Part shown: positions 1-8,012 of the stretch, in pieces
Numbering within the stretch: the stretch's first letter is position 1
Layout of the letters: each line of letters starts with the position of its first letter
Assembly (NCBI GenBank): GCA_028716265.1
Contig: JAQUQD010000015.1
Coordinates: 1 to 49,938, forward strand
Length of the DNA: 49,938 nt
Direction: 5' to 3'
Source of the DNA: Bacteroidales bacterium
GTDB lineage: Bacteria > Bacteroidota > Bacteroidia > Bacteroidales > JAGONC01
Notes under the pieces: generated by a model
The model's input: only the letters and a program-made list of their open reading frames with translations
Database searches by the model: none
Told to the model about the DNA's origin: nothing
Translations under genes and position numbers: made by a program

Positions 1-602
1 CGTTCAATGGATATACCGGTCTCTTTCACTTCCATCAATCCCTGGATCGTTCCTTCACTTTCTCGGAAACTTTTTAGAATCCATCTGTAAAGGGAGTAAG
101 GCAATAAATGTAAGTATGGCAGATGGGAGAGGATCCTGCTCCGGCAGACCTGCTGATGGCCTCCGAAAGGATTGTACCACGGTGGGAAGGCAAAAAATAC
201 TTTCCCGCCGGGGATAAGAAATTGCTTTAAAAAATCCATAAACTGCTCCTGATCAATAATATGTTCAATCACGTCCCTCATGATGATCAAGTCAGCTTTT
301 AATGCAGTATCCTGATTTTTATAGATATCCTCAGCGATCAGCCGGAGCCTGTTTTCATAATCCGGATTATCGAGAAACGTGTGAGCCAGTTCGATCTTGC
401 GGGGTGAGATATCGATCCCGGTTACATGGCAGCCCATATCCAGGAAAGGTTTCAGGTTGCCTCCCTCCCCGCAGCCGATCTCGATAACGGACGTTTGTTC
501 GTTGATGGCAAATACTTCCCGGATGAAAGGAATCACATATTTTGAAGTGGTATGGACCTGCTCCTGAAAATACTTCCGGCGGTTGGTGTGTCGCTCCTGC
601 AT
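1..602 (-). CDS. Class I SAM-dependent methyltransferase (3' end cut by window edge)
   Basis: The frame is open from the ATG at 602 to the left edge, giving about 200 residues with no stop in the window. A glycine-rich SAM-binding motif (VIEIGCGEGGN, around residues 44-54) is followed by the acidic strand end GIDIS and by the motif-IV-like segment DLIIMRDVIEHI. This is the pattern of UbiE/COQ5-like class I methyltransferases. The later segment FFAFPPWYNPFGGHQQ suggests a small-molecule or lipid/glycan substrate, but the substrate cannot be read from sequence. It is transcribed away from the RlmI-like gene; the 136-base gap between them holds an imperfect GAAGAATG repeat. Family assignment is firm; the specific reaction is unknown. 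Confidence 0.85.
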   Translation of the reverse strand, partial: MQERHTNRRKYFQEQVHTTSKYVIPFIREVFAINEQTSVIEIGCGEGGNLKPFLDMGCHVTGIDISPRKIELAHTFLDNPDYENRLRLIAEDIYKNQDTALKADLIIMRDVIEHIIDQEQFMDFLKQFLIPGGKVFFAFPPWYNPFGGHQQVCRSRILSHLPYLHLLPYSLYRWILKSFRESEGTIQGLMEVKETGISIE

Positions 603-639
603 ACTGGATAATGGGAAAACGAAATTACAGTTTTATTAT

Positions 640-674
640 GAAGAATGAAGAATGAAAGATGAAGAATGGAAGAT
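640..674. repeat. Imperfect tandem repeat of GAAGAATG
   Basis: Four near-copies of an 8-base word (GAAGAATG, GAAAGATG and variants) stand in the gap between two divergent genes. It is one of several short-word arrays in this window. No partner inverted arm is visible nearby. Confidence 0.6.
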
Positions 675-738
675 CAGGATCATCAATCTACATTTTAATT
701 ACATTTACGCAGTAAGATAATTTAACACGGATCACCCC

Positions 739-1926
739 ATGTTCCTTCACCTCAAGCCAAACCGCGAACGATCCCTTCTCCGCCGGCATCCGTGGGTCTT
801 TTCCGGGGCCGTTCAGAAAGTCGGAGGAGAGGCTGATCCGGGCCAAACTGTTGAGATCCTTTCAGGATCAGGAAAATGGCTGGCCAGGGGGGCTATCTCT
901 CCCAGTTCACAGATCATCGGACGTATCTGGACATTTACCCAGGAGGAGGTGATTGATGAGGCTTTTTTTATGAGGAGGCTGCAAAAGTCATTATCCCTCA
1001 GGAAAATGATTTATGGAGATGATTTGCCCGATGCCTGCAGGCTGGTCTATGCTGAAAGCGATGGACTGCCCGGCCTGATCGTCGACAAATATGGTGATTT
1101 CCTGGTATGCCAGTTCCTGTCGGCAGGAGCTGAATACTGGAAAAAGAGTATCGTGCAGGTTCTGAATACCCTGATCCCGTGCCTGGGCATCTATGAGCGT
1201 TCGGATGCTGACGTCAGGACAAAGGAAGGCATGGAACAGCTTACCGGAGTGCTATCGGGCAAGGAGCCTCCTGACCATCTGTCCGTGAAGATTGACAATC
1301 TGTTTTATCCAATGGATGTGAAGAAAGGACATAAGACCGGCTTTTACCTGGATCAAACGGTCAACCGAAGCGTAGTGACTTCGCTCAGCAAGGATGCCGA
1401 TGTTCTGAATTGCTTTTGCTATACAGGAAGCTTTACGGCGGCCGCGTTGCTGGGAGGGGCTGCTTCGGTCTGCAGTGTTGACACTTCCGCCGAGGCGCTG
1501 CAGCTGGCCAGGCAAACCCTTTCCGTCAATGATCTTGATGCATCCCGGGCAACCTTCATTGAGGATGACGTCTTTCACAGGCTCAGGACGTTTCGCGACG
1601 AAGGCCGGTCGTTTGACCTGGCTATTCTTGATCCTCCGAAATTTGCGGAATCACAGAGTCAGCTGGAGCGGGCCAGCAGGGGGTACAAGGATATTAACTT
1701 GCTGGCATTTAAATTATTACGATCGGGTGGCGTGCTCATTACATTCTCCTGTTCAGGACTGGTGACGCGGGAGCTGTTTAGTAAGATCGTGGCTGATGCA
1801 GCACTGGATGCCGGCAGGGAGGCCCGTATCCTTCAGTGGCTCACCCAGGCACCTGATCACCCGGTGATGCTCAGTTTCCCCGAGGGGATGTACCTGAAGG
1901 GTTTAGTTGTTAAGATATCTGATTAA
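739..1926 (+). CDS. rlmI: RlmI-like 23S rRNA (cytosine-C5) methyltransferase
   Basis: The 395-residue protein matches the size of RlmI (about 396 residues), which methylates a cytosine of 23S rRNA using SAM. An N-terminal PUA-like RNA-binding domain (about residues 1-75, with RRHPWVFSGAV) precedes a central region and a C-terminal Rossmann methyltransferase. The SAM site is seen at NCFCYTGSFTAAAL (about 223-236), and the catalytic-type motif ILDPPKFAES lies near 296-305. The C-terminal segment LITFSCSG carries the cysteine expected in m5C methyltransferases. The start ATG at 739 fits the family N-terminus. The gene is convergent with ispG, 47 bases away. Members of this family with other RNA targets exist, so the exact site is inferred. 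Confidence 0.85.
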   Translation: MFLHLKPNRERSLLRRHPWVFSGAVQKVGGEADPGQTVEILSGSGKWLARGAISPSSQIIGRIWTFTQEEVIDEAFFMRRLQKSLSLRKMIYGDDLPDACRLVYAESDGLPGLIVDKYGDFLVCQFLSAGAEYWKKSIVQVLNTLIPCLGIYERSDADVRTKEGMEQLTGVLSGKEPPDHLSVKIDNLFYPMDVKKGHKTGFYLDQTVNRSVVTSLSKDADVLNCFCYTGSFTAAALLGGAASVCSVDTSAEALQLARQTLSVNDLDASRATFIEDDVFHRLRTFRDEGRSFDLAILDPPKFAESQSQLERASRGYKDINLLAFKLLRSGGVLITFSCSGLVTRELFSKIVADAALDAGREARILQWLTQAPDHPVMLSFPEGMYLKGLVVKISD

Positions 1927-1973
1927 CGATTAACCGCCTGCCCCGATGAAAATCAGGGATATGATTTTGGATA

Positions 1974-3683
1974 TTATTCATCGTACCCCTCCCAATCCCC
2001 ATTTAGTCGCATCAGTTCCTCCAGCGCATTAAGTGCATCCTTCTCGTCCACATTTTTACGGACGATGGTTTTAGCCTTATACAGGGAGACCTTGCCCGGT
2101 CCGGCTCCCACATAGCCGTAATCAGCGTCAGCCATCTCTCCCGGGCCGTTGACAATGCATCCCATCACAGCGATCTTTATGTTTTTCAGATGGCCCATCC
2201 TTTCTTTTACCCGCTGAAGCGTTTCCTGAATATTGAAAAGCGTCCGCCCGCAGGAGGGGCAGGCGATGAATTCCGTCCGCGTGAACCGGCAACGGCTTCC
2301 CTGAAGAATGCCATAGGACAGGTGATTGATGGACTCAAGGGAGTGTCCCGGGGCATCTATCCAAATCCCGTCGCCCAGTCCGTCAATCAGCAGGGATCCG
2401 AAATCGATGGAGCTCCTGCCCAGCAGCTGATGTGGATCCATGCGGGGATAAGATATCTTTATGACCACCGGGGTCAGGCAGTGTCTGTCATTCAGTTTCC
2501 TGAACAGGGTCCGGAGTTCTGAATGGCATGTATCAAACTCGCTTTCAGCGACCAGGACTGCGTCGGGATTATGTTTAAGGGTGGTTAGCATTTCATCCGT
2601 CAGGCTAGACACCCTCACAGCGATGACCTGACCGGGTATGGATTCATCGGTTGCCACGACGGGAACCTTTGTTCCCCCGATCTCGCCAACCTGATGGGTT
2701 ATTCGTCTCTGATAATCAATAATACTTCCGACTGCCGACTGCCGATCGCTGACTGCCGACCGCTGACCGCCGATTGCCGACTGAAGTATCATCCCAGCCA
2801 CCGGTATCTCCATTTCCGGTTCTTCTGTCAGCGATACCCGGATTGTATCCCCGATCCCTTCCCTGAGCAACGTTCCGATGCCGATGGCCGATTTGATGCG
2901 CCCGTCTTCCCCTGCTCCCGCTTCGGTAACTCCCAGATGCACGGGATAATCCATCCCTTCCTCCAGCATGCGCTGTACCAGCAACCGGCTGGAATAGACC
3001 ATCATCCGGGTATTGCTGGATTTCATGGAAATGACGATGTTGTCGAAATTTTCCCCGAGGCAGATTCTGGCGAATTCGAGTGCTGATTCCACCATTCCTT
3101 CGGGGGTATCACCGTACCGGGCCAGGACCCATTCAGAAAGTGAACCATGGTTGCTTCCGATCCTCAGGGCAGTGCCATGATCCTTACACAGGGTGATCAG
3201 GGGCATCAGCTGTTCTCTTATCCTTTGCCGTACCGTTTCGGTCGAAGCATCAGGCTGTATCTTTTCTCCCGAAAGGTAATTTCCCGGGTTGATCCTTACC
3301 TTTTCAGCGATACGTGCAGCAGTCTCTGCCACGGCAGGATTGAAATGAACATCCGCAATGAGGGGTATGTTAAACCCCCTCTTTTTCAGTTCATCTTTAA
3401 TTATGGTCAGGTTTTCGGCCTCTTTTACGTTCCGTGTGGTAATCCTCACATATTCACACCCTGCCTGTATCAGCCGGACAGCCTGTTCAACCGTACGCAG
3501 GGTATCCATTGTAGGAGTGGTTGTCATCGACTGGATCCTGACGGGATGATCCCCCCCCATCGGTACGTCGCCCACCATCACCACCCTGGTCCTGAACCGG
3601 ACAGGGGATGAAGGTACATCATTGGAATGACAAGGATTCATGTTCATAGATAAACACTGATGGTCCTCAACGTTCAAAGCCAT
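1974..3683 (-). CDS. ispG: 4-hydroxy-3-methylbut-2-enyl diphosphate synthase (IspG/GcpE, long form)
   Basis: This enzyme makes HMBPP from methylerythritol cyclodiphosphate in the MEP isoprenoid pathway. The protein is 569 residues, the long form with an extra domain between the TIM barrel and the Fe-S domain, as found in Bacteroidetes and plants. The barrel begins around residue 40 (PVRIQSMTTTPT), and the [4Fe-4S] cysteines are in CPSCGR (about 473) and GCIVNGPGE (about 507). Residues about 299-318, rich in repeated Gln-Ser-Ala and Arg-Ser-Ala, are encoded by a heptamer repeat array also found in intergenic gaps here; they look like an in-frame insertion in the inter-domain linker. The first 30 or so residues are poorly family-like, so Met13 or Met15 could be the true start. 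Confidence 0.93.
   Translation of the reverse strand: MALNVEDHQCLSMNMNPCHSNDVPSSPVRFRTRVVMVGDVPMGGDHPVRIQSMTTTPTMDTLRTVEQAVRLIQAGCEYVRITTRNVKEAENLTIIKDELKKRGFNIPLIADVHFNPAVAETAARIAEKVRINPGNYLSGEKIQPDASTETVRQRIREQLMPLITLCKDHGTALRIGSNHGSLSEWVLARYGDTPEGMVESALEFARICLGENFDNIVISMKSSNTRMMVYSSRLLVQRMLEEGMDYPVHLGVTEAGAGEDGRIKSAIGIGTLLREGIGDTIRVSLTEEPEMEIPVAGMILQSAIGGQRSAVSDRQSAVGSIIDYQRRITHQVGEIGGTKVPVVATDESIPGQVIAVRVSSLTDEMLTTLKHNPDAVLVAESEFDTCHSELRTLFRKLNDRHCLTPVVIKISYPRMDPHQLLGRSSIDFGSLLIDGLGDGIWIDAPGHSLESINHLSYGILQGSRCRFTRTEFIACPSCGRTLFNIQETLQRVKERMGHLKNIKIAVMGCIVNGPGEMADADYGYVGAGPGKVSLYKAKTIVRKNVDEKDALNALEELMRLNGDWEGYDE
2730..2785. repeat. Tandem heptamer array (GACTGCC-type) inside ispG
   Basis: Eight consecutive 7-base units on the + strand follow the consensus GA(C/T)(T/C)GC(C/T): GACTGCC, GACTGCC, GATCGCT, GACTGCC, GACCGCT, GACCGCC, GATTGCC, GACTGAA. 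The flanks form a 7-base inverted pair (ATACTTC at 2723, GAAGTAT at 2783). The same heptamers occur in intergenic DNA near 21548, 45388 and 47158. Here the array is read through in frame on the minus strand by ispG. Confidence 0.85.
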
Positions 3684-3730
3684 AAAAATACTAAAAACAT
3701 CCTTTCTTTCTCCTCTCTCCTCTTAAAAGC

Positions 3731-3769
3731 AGTGAGGCTGCCTCCATTCCGGAAACAGCCTCACTTTTT
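3731..3769. terminator. Rho-independent terminator-like hairpin, possibly bidirectional
   Basis: A perfect 10-base inverted repeat (AGTGAGGCTG / CAGCCTCACT) with a 15-base loop is followed on the + strand by five T. On the minus strand the stem is followed by GCTTTTAAG. It lies between the end of the six-gene operon (3852) and the start of ispG (3683), so its likely job is to stop minus-strand transcription from that operon. The stronger T-tract, however, faces the other way. Confidence 0.55.
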
Positions 3770-3851
3770 GTACTACCTAAACTAAATCAAACATCAAAAC
3801 CTATACCGGGAGGACACAAAAACCGTTCCAAAAATGGTGCATCGTTGAAGT

Positions 3852-4484
3852 TTACTGGATCAGTTTCAGTCCCTCCAGTGCAGAACCATCCAATGGCCTG
3901 ATCAGCAGGGCCTTGTTGAACAACACCTTTGCCTCCCTGAGTTTGCTCAGTTGAAAATTGGTCCAGGCAAACAGGATCGTGATATCATAATCGTAAGGAT
4001 AATGGTTGGCAATTTTCTCAAGATAAGAAAAAGCCTTCGGGTATTCTTTCCGGCTGTAATAGATTGAAGCCAGCCGGTAGTTGGTAATGGAATGATTCGG
4101 GTCGATGGAAAGGATCTCTTCGTATCGTTTGATGACGAGTGCCCAGTTGCCCATGGCCGATGAAGGCAGGGCAAATCCCATCCGGGCTTCGATCGACATG
4201 GGCATCAACGCAATGGCTCTTTCGTAAAAAGCTGTCGATTCGGTAAATGCGCCTGCCAGATACGACAACCAGCCCAGCCGGATGTTGATTTCGTAGGAGT
4301 CTTCAAGATAGATCTTCTTTAACTCTTCGATGGCTTTGGTATATTCACCTTTGTTCTCATAGCTGTAACTGGTCCCAAAGGCCTGTTGCATCGCAGGATA
4401 ATCCTGCGCCCTGATGAACGGTGAAAAAATGACCACCAGTGCGATCATTGTCCATATTTTCTGAAAGTGTCTCATAAGTTCCAT
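3852..4484 (-). CDS. Secreted TPR-repeat protein, last gene of the six-gene operon
   Basis: The 210-residue protein has an N-terminal hydrophobic segment (about 11-25) ending in a signal-peptidase-like site after IRAQ. Tandem helical TPR-type repeats follow, for example NIRLGWLSYLAGAFTESTAFY, ALVIKRYEEILSIDPNHSIT and PKAFSYLEKIANHYP-like units. TPR arrays mediate protein-protein contacts and carry no catalysis, so this is probably a periplasmic adaptor. Its start overlaps the stop of the preceding TPR/barrel gene by 13 bases, which indicates translational coupling and shared function. The partner cannot be named. Confidence 0.75.
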   Translation of the reverse strand: MELMRHFQKIWTMIALVVIFSPFIRAQDYPAMQQAFGTSYSYENKGEYTKAIEELKKIYLEDSYEINIRLGWLSYLAGAFTESTAFYERAIALMPMSIEARMGFALPSSAMGNWALVIKRYEEILSIDPNHSITNYRLASIYYSRKEYPKAFSYLEKIANHYPYDYDITILFAWTNFQLSKLREAKVLFNKALLIRPLDGSALEGLKLIQ

Positions 4485-5818
4485 TTTATGCTTCCGATGA
4501 TTAAATGTTGATGATACGTGAATGGTTTATAAACTGGCAGGTACTGACCTGAATTTTCTTCATAATCATATTGTAAGAATAGGCTTTCACGGTAAAGGTT
4601 CTCGTATTTCACACTGACCAGCAGCCGGTCCGAGATCTGGTAATATGCCTGTAATCCACATTTAAACAATATATCCTCCGGTAAATTGTAGACTATGTAC
4701 CCATTTTTTTCAAAAAACTCCGCCGCTTCCCCGAACGTGGCCGATGCTTCCATCCATAACCCCCTGCTGATCTTCAGCCCGGCTGTTTCGGCGAAAAGGA
4801 AATGGTTTTCCCTTCCGTGGACATAACGTCCCACAGTTTGAGAATAAAAATCCAGGTTCCCCTTCGGATAATAGGTAAGGGCAAATTCCGCCTGGTAATG
4901 ATCGAACAGATTGAGTCTGGCGTAAGTAGCAGTCAGGGTCAGGCTTACCAGGGACAGGTCCTTGTTCATGCAGAGGGAAGCCAGGTAATCCCTCTGATGC
5001 ACAGTGTCCATATCGAACAGATAATTTTTGGTTTCCTGAGAATACCGTACATGCAGCTGATTATAGGTGATATCCAGGTAATGGAAGGCCGGTGTTACCG
5101 AAAATCCCTTGCCAAAGCGGAATGAAGGGCTGATATAGAACTGGTGTTGCTGAAGGGAATGATCCTGATCAAGGAGAAAGGAGTCACCTGCCATCACCTG
5201 GGCAGTCCTTCCCTGGAAGAGATCCATATAGCTCAGCTGTAACCGGGCGAATGGAGTAAGCTTTGCCACCAGTCCCAATCCATTGTAGTATGAATTTCTG
5301 ATCAGGTGATCGATCTCTCCGTAAATATCATCGGTCCCGTCAAGGTTCATCCGGCTGTTGTCCGATTTCCCAGCTGTGATCAGGGGACCGGTCTCCAGGT
5401 AGACCATATCGATGAATCCTGACCTGCCGGAACGTAATTTCCGGGCTTCTTCCCGGGTGAGCATACCCAGTACCCTATCAGCAGCATCCCTTCGGTTAAG
5501 CTCGAGATAGGAATAATATGAACATGCGATCGCAGTGGAATCCCCTTCATTGAATTTCAGCGCCCGCGTGAAATGATCTGCTGCCCTGATATAGTTCTGA
5601 AGCTCATAGTGAGCGATGCCGATACGCATCCTGAGGTAATAGTAATCAAATCCGTACTTCAGGTACTTATTCCCGGCTTCGACCAGCTCATTCCATTGCA
5701 TCCTTCTGTAATAACCATAAGTGGTCGTATCCACTTCCGTAAAGGAAGGGGGATCCCCTGCATACAGGCCAGTGCAGGATAAAAGGAGGACCGAAATGAT
5801 AAAGACCTTCAGACGCAT
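4472..5818 (-). CDS. TPR-containing outer-membrane beta-barrel protein
   Basis: The 448-residue protein starts with a signal peptide (hydrophobic residues 4-20; LLLSCTGLYAG could be a lipobox-like or ordinary cleavage site). A TPR-like helical region follows (about 30-150, with AHYELQNYIRAADHFTRAL). From about residue 165 to the end it has alternating hydrophobic/aromatic strands separated by polar turns, such as LARLQLSYMDL-type and FYISPSFRF. This is typical of an outer-membrane barrel. It overlaps both neighbours (13 bases downstream, 10 bases upstream), so it belongs to the operon with the UT-M23 fusion. I do not recognise a named family. A role as the outer-membrane step of a transport or assembly path is inference. 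Confidence 0.65.
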   Translation of the reverse strand: MRLKVFIISVLLLSCTGLYAGDPPSFTEVDTTTYGYYRRMQWNELVEAGNKYLKYGFDYYYLRMRIGIAHYELQNYIRAADHFTRALKFNEGDSTAIACSYYSYLELNRRDAADRVLGMLTREEARKLRSGRSGFIDMVYLETGPLITAGKSDNSRMNLDGTDDIYGEIDHLIRNSYYNGLGLVAKLTPFARLQLSYMDLFQGRTAQVMAGDSFLLDQDHSLQQHQFYISPSFRFGKGFSVTPAFHYLDITYNQLHVRYSQETKNYLFDMDTVHQRDYLASLCMNKDLSLVSLTLTATYARLNLFDHYQAEFALTYYPKGNLDFYSQTVGRYVHGRENHFLFAETAGLKISRGLWMEASATFGEAAEFFEKNGYIVYNLPEDILFKCGLQAYYQISDRLLVSVKYENLYRESLFLQYDYEENSGQYLPVYKPFTYHQHLIIGSIKWNL

Positions 5819-8004
5819 TTCACCTCCATGACCTGGTTATTCCTGATCACCCTGAATTCCCTGATCCCCTCTTCATCAATCCGGGTCTCGAAATCAATTT
5901 TTCCTGATGATGACCTCAATGTCCTGGCTGTACAGACAGCATTCAGGGTGATGACGGGACTGGATAACTGATCATTCATCCGGGTATACGACAGTCTGTA
6001 CATTGAGCTCATAAAAATAAAGAATGGCGCCACCAGATCCTGGAAAAACGTGAGGAAACGATTATGAAAAAGATCGACAGGCAATGGATCTTCAATGGTC
6101 ATATTCCTATAAAATCCTTTGATCACTTTAAAATGGGCGAGGAAGAAATAATACAGTACCGACCGTCTCGATCCTGAGTATCCGGTAAAATAGAAAACAT
6201 CGTCCTCATTCCTGAAAAAGGCTTTGGCACCTGTCCTTTCGCACTCGACATACTGGTTGTTAAGCGAGTCGACTTTAACCACCAGCATTTCCTGACGGAG
6301 GGGCGATCCTTGTTCGCTGACATTCATCAGCAGCGACTGGCCGGGAACAAAATGAAAGGCATTTTCCAGTACTTTATGACGATCGATATTGGAGATCACG
6401 TCATTGATCACAGGAACGTCCCAGGCAGCCAGCCATTTCCTGCCGTCTGCTTGATGGACAATATGGCTTAACGGGTATTCGATCGTAGGAGCTCCGATGT
6501 ATGGCTCATTCTGAACCTGGAAATGAACATGGGGTACCGGTGAGCGCCCTGAATTTCCGCATTGGGCAAGCAGCGTCCCTTTCTTGATCTGCTCCCCCTC
6601 TTTGACCTTGAACGATCCCTTTCTGAGGTGACTTATCTTTGTAAAGATTGAATCCGTATGGCGAATGATGATCGTATTTCCCCAGTTCTGAACCGTGTTG
6701 ATCTCTCCGATCGCATTGTCGTCGATCCCATCCTGGATTTGTTCCACCCAACCGTCAGCAGGTGCGATCACGGGTTTACCATAGGCATGATAATCCTCCG
6801 GATCTTTGCCTGACCGGCGGAACGTACGGCCTTCCTCATCCTCTATTTCGAGGTCCCAGGCGTGCTGCCAGGCATGCTGATGGGTATGTGCGCCCCGGTG
6901 ACCCTGTGTTACCTTCCATTCTCCAAAAACCGGCAGGGAAAGGTTCACAGGCAAGGCAGGATTGAACCGGCTGGAATAGTTCAGGTGCGAATAGAGGTTG
7001 CGCTCCGGGGAAAAATGCTGCACAACAACCATTTGGGGAGACCTATGGTGTCTCTCCCGGAATTTCAGTATGTAAAGAAATAAAAGGACGATGATATTGA
7101 AGGGCAATGAATAAATGGACAGCTGAACGATCGAGAACAGGGTTCCGGCACTGATGATCACAATAATGGTCAGGGGGGTGAGAAGGGCTACCCAAAGGTA
7201 GGAGTACCGGGATGGAATAATGAAATAGCCTCCGATGGCTATGGACGTAAGGATAAAATTGAATCCGATATAAGCGTAATTGAGGGTGGTAAAATCTCCC
7301 CCGAACAGATGAAAGAACACATAGGCCAGATAAAAACCTGCCAGCGAAAGCACAAAAGCGATCCGGGAGTAGATGATCAGTCCGAGAGCGATCAGTATTC
7401 CCGCAAACAGGTGATATTGAAATAAGATGGCTCCCAGGGAGCGAAAATAGATCACCAGCGAATCGGGCAAAGCAAGCCGGGTGAACCATTCGTAGATGTT
7501 GACCAGACTCAGTCCTCCCAGCGCATACATTTCATTGAACATGTATATGCCACGTTCGCTGATGTCGAGTGTCTCAAACTGGCGCGAGGCCAGCAGGACC
7601 ATCCATATCCCCAGGAGGAACGGGACACTGAGATAGGGCAGGTAATATTTCCCGATGACTCCCTCCAGCATGACGGAAAGCAATAGTGTCAGCAGGCTGG
7701 TAAAGAAAACAAGAAGCCAGAGTTCAACCGAGGGCTGATAGAAAATACCCAGTCCCAGGCCGACCAAAAGGCTGTTAAATCCGTAGTATCCACTCCTGAT
7801 GAACGTCCGGTTGAAACCGATCAGGTAAGCGGCAGTATTGGATATGATCACTGACATCAGGCCGGTGATTCCTGCATAGATATCAAAAAAGGAGACAAGG
7901 ATCAGAAGAACGGCAAACAACCTGTGGTTAGAAAAGAAGACCTGTGCATAGCTATTGAGTATGCCTCGTATAAAGCTGTTGAGAGAGGCTTTAATACGGT
8001 CCAT
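5809..8004 (-). CDS. Urea transporter (UT) family channel fused to M23 peptidase domain
   Basis: The 731-residue protein has about ten hydrophobic segments in residues 1-315. It carries the two internal-repeat signatures of the bacterial/animal urea transporter fold: YGFNSLLVGLGLGIF, and YIGFNFILTSIAIGGYF in the second half. A soluble region follows with an M23 (LytM/lysostaphin-type) domain. A His-rich cluster HTHQHAWQHAWD near residues 373-384 supplies likely zinc ligands. HVHF near 491 is the second conserved His motif, and GNTIIIRHTD and GNSGRSP are typical of the fold. The remaining 220 residues have no family I can name. UT proteins passively conduct urea or small amides; M23 enzymes cut peptidoglycan cross-links, though many serve as non-cleaving envelope scaffolds. 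It lies 8 bases after the decarboxylase stop and overlaps the barrel gene by 10 bases. Confidence 0.85.
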   Translation of the reverse strand: MDRIKASLNSFIRGILNSYAQVFFSNHRLFAVLLILVSFFDIYAGITGLMSVIISNTAAYLIGFNRTFIRSGYYGFNSLLVGLGLGIFYQPSVELWLLVFFTSLLTLLLSVMLEGVIGKYYLPYLSVPFLLGIWMVLLASRQFETLDISERGIYMFNEMYALGGLSLVNIYEWFTRLALPDSLVIYFRSLGAILFQYHLFAGILIALGLIIYSRIAFVLSLAGFYLAYVFFHLFGGDFTTLNYAYIGFNFILTSIAIGGYFIIPSRYSYLWVALLTPLTIIVIISAGTLFSIVQLSIYSLPFNIIVLLFLYILKFRERHHRSPQMVVVQHFSPERNLYSHLNYSSRFNPALPVNLSLPVFGEWKVTQGHRGAHTHQHAWQHAWDLEIEDEEGRTFRRSGKDPEDYHAYGKPVIAPADGWVEQIQDGIDDNAIGEINTVQNWGNTIIIRHTDSIFTKISHLRKGSFKVKEGEQIKKGTLLAQCGNSGRSPVPHVHFQVQNEPYIGAPTIEYPLSHIVHQADGRKWLAAWDVPVINDVISNIDRHKVLENAFHFVPGQSLLMNVSEQGSPLRQEMLVVKVDSLNNQYVECERTGAKAFFRNEDDVFYFTGYSGSRRSVLYYFFLAHFKVIKGFYRNMTIEDPLPVDLFHNRFLTFFQDLVAPFFIFMSSMYRLSYTRMNDQLSSPVITLNAVCTARTLRSSSGKIDFETRIDEEGIREFRVIRNNQVMEVKCV

Positions 8005-8012
8005 GATCCGGA

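Noticed and set aside
2730..2785. Possible CRISPR-like array
   Set aside because: The units are contiguous 7-base words without spacers of constant length, so it is a simple tandem repeat.
2694..3086. Plus-strand ORF of 130 codons containing repeated Asp-Cys-Arg units
   Set aside because: It is antisense to ispG. The repeats come from the heptamer array and the rest has no family pattern.
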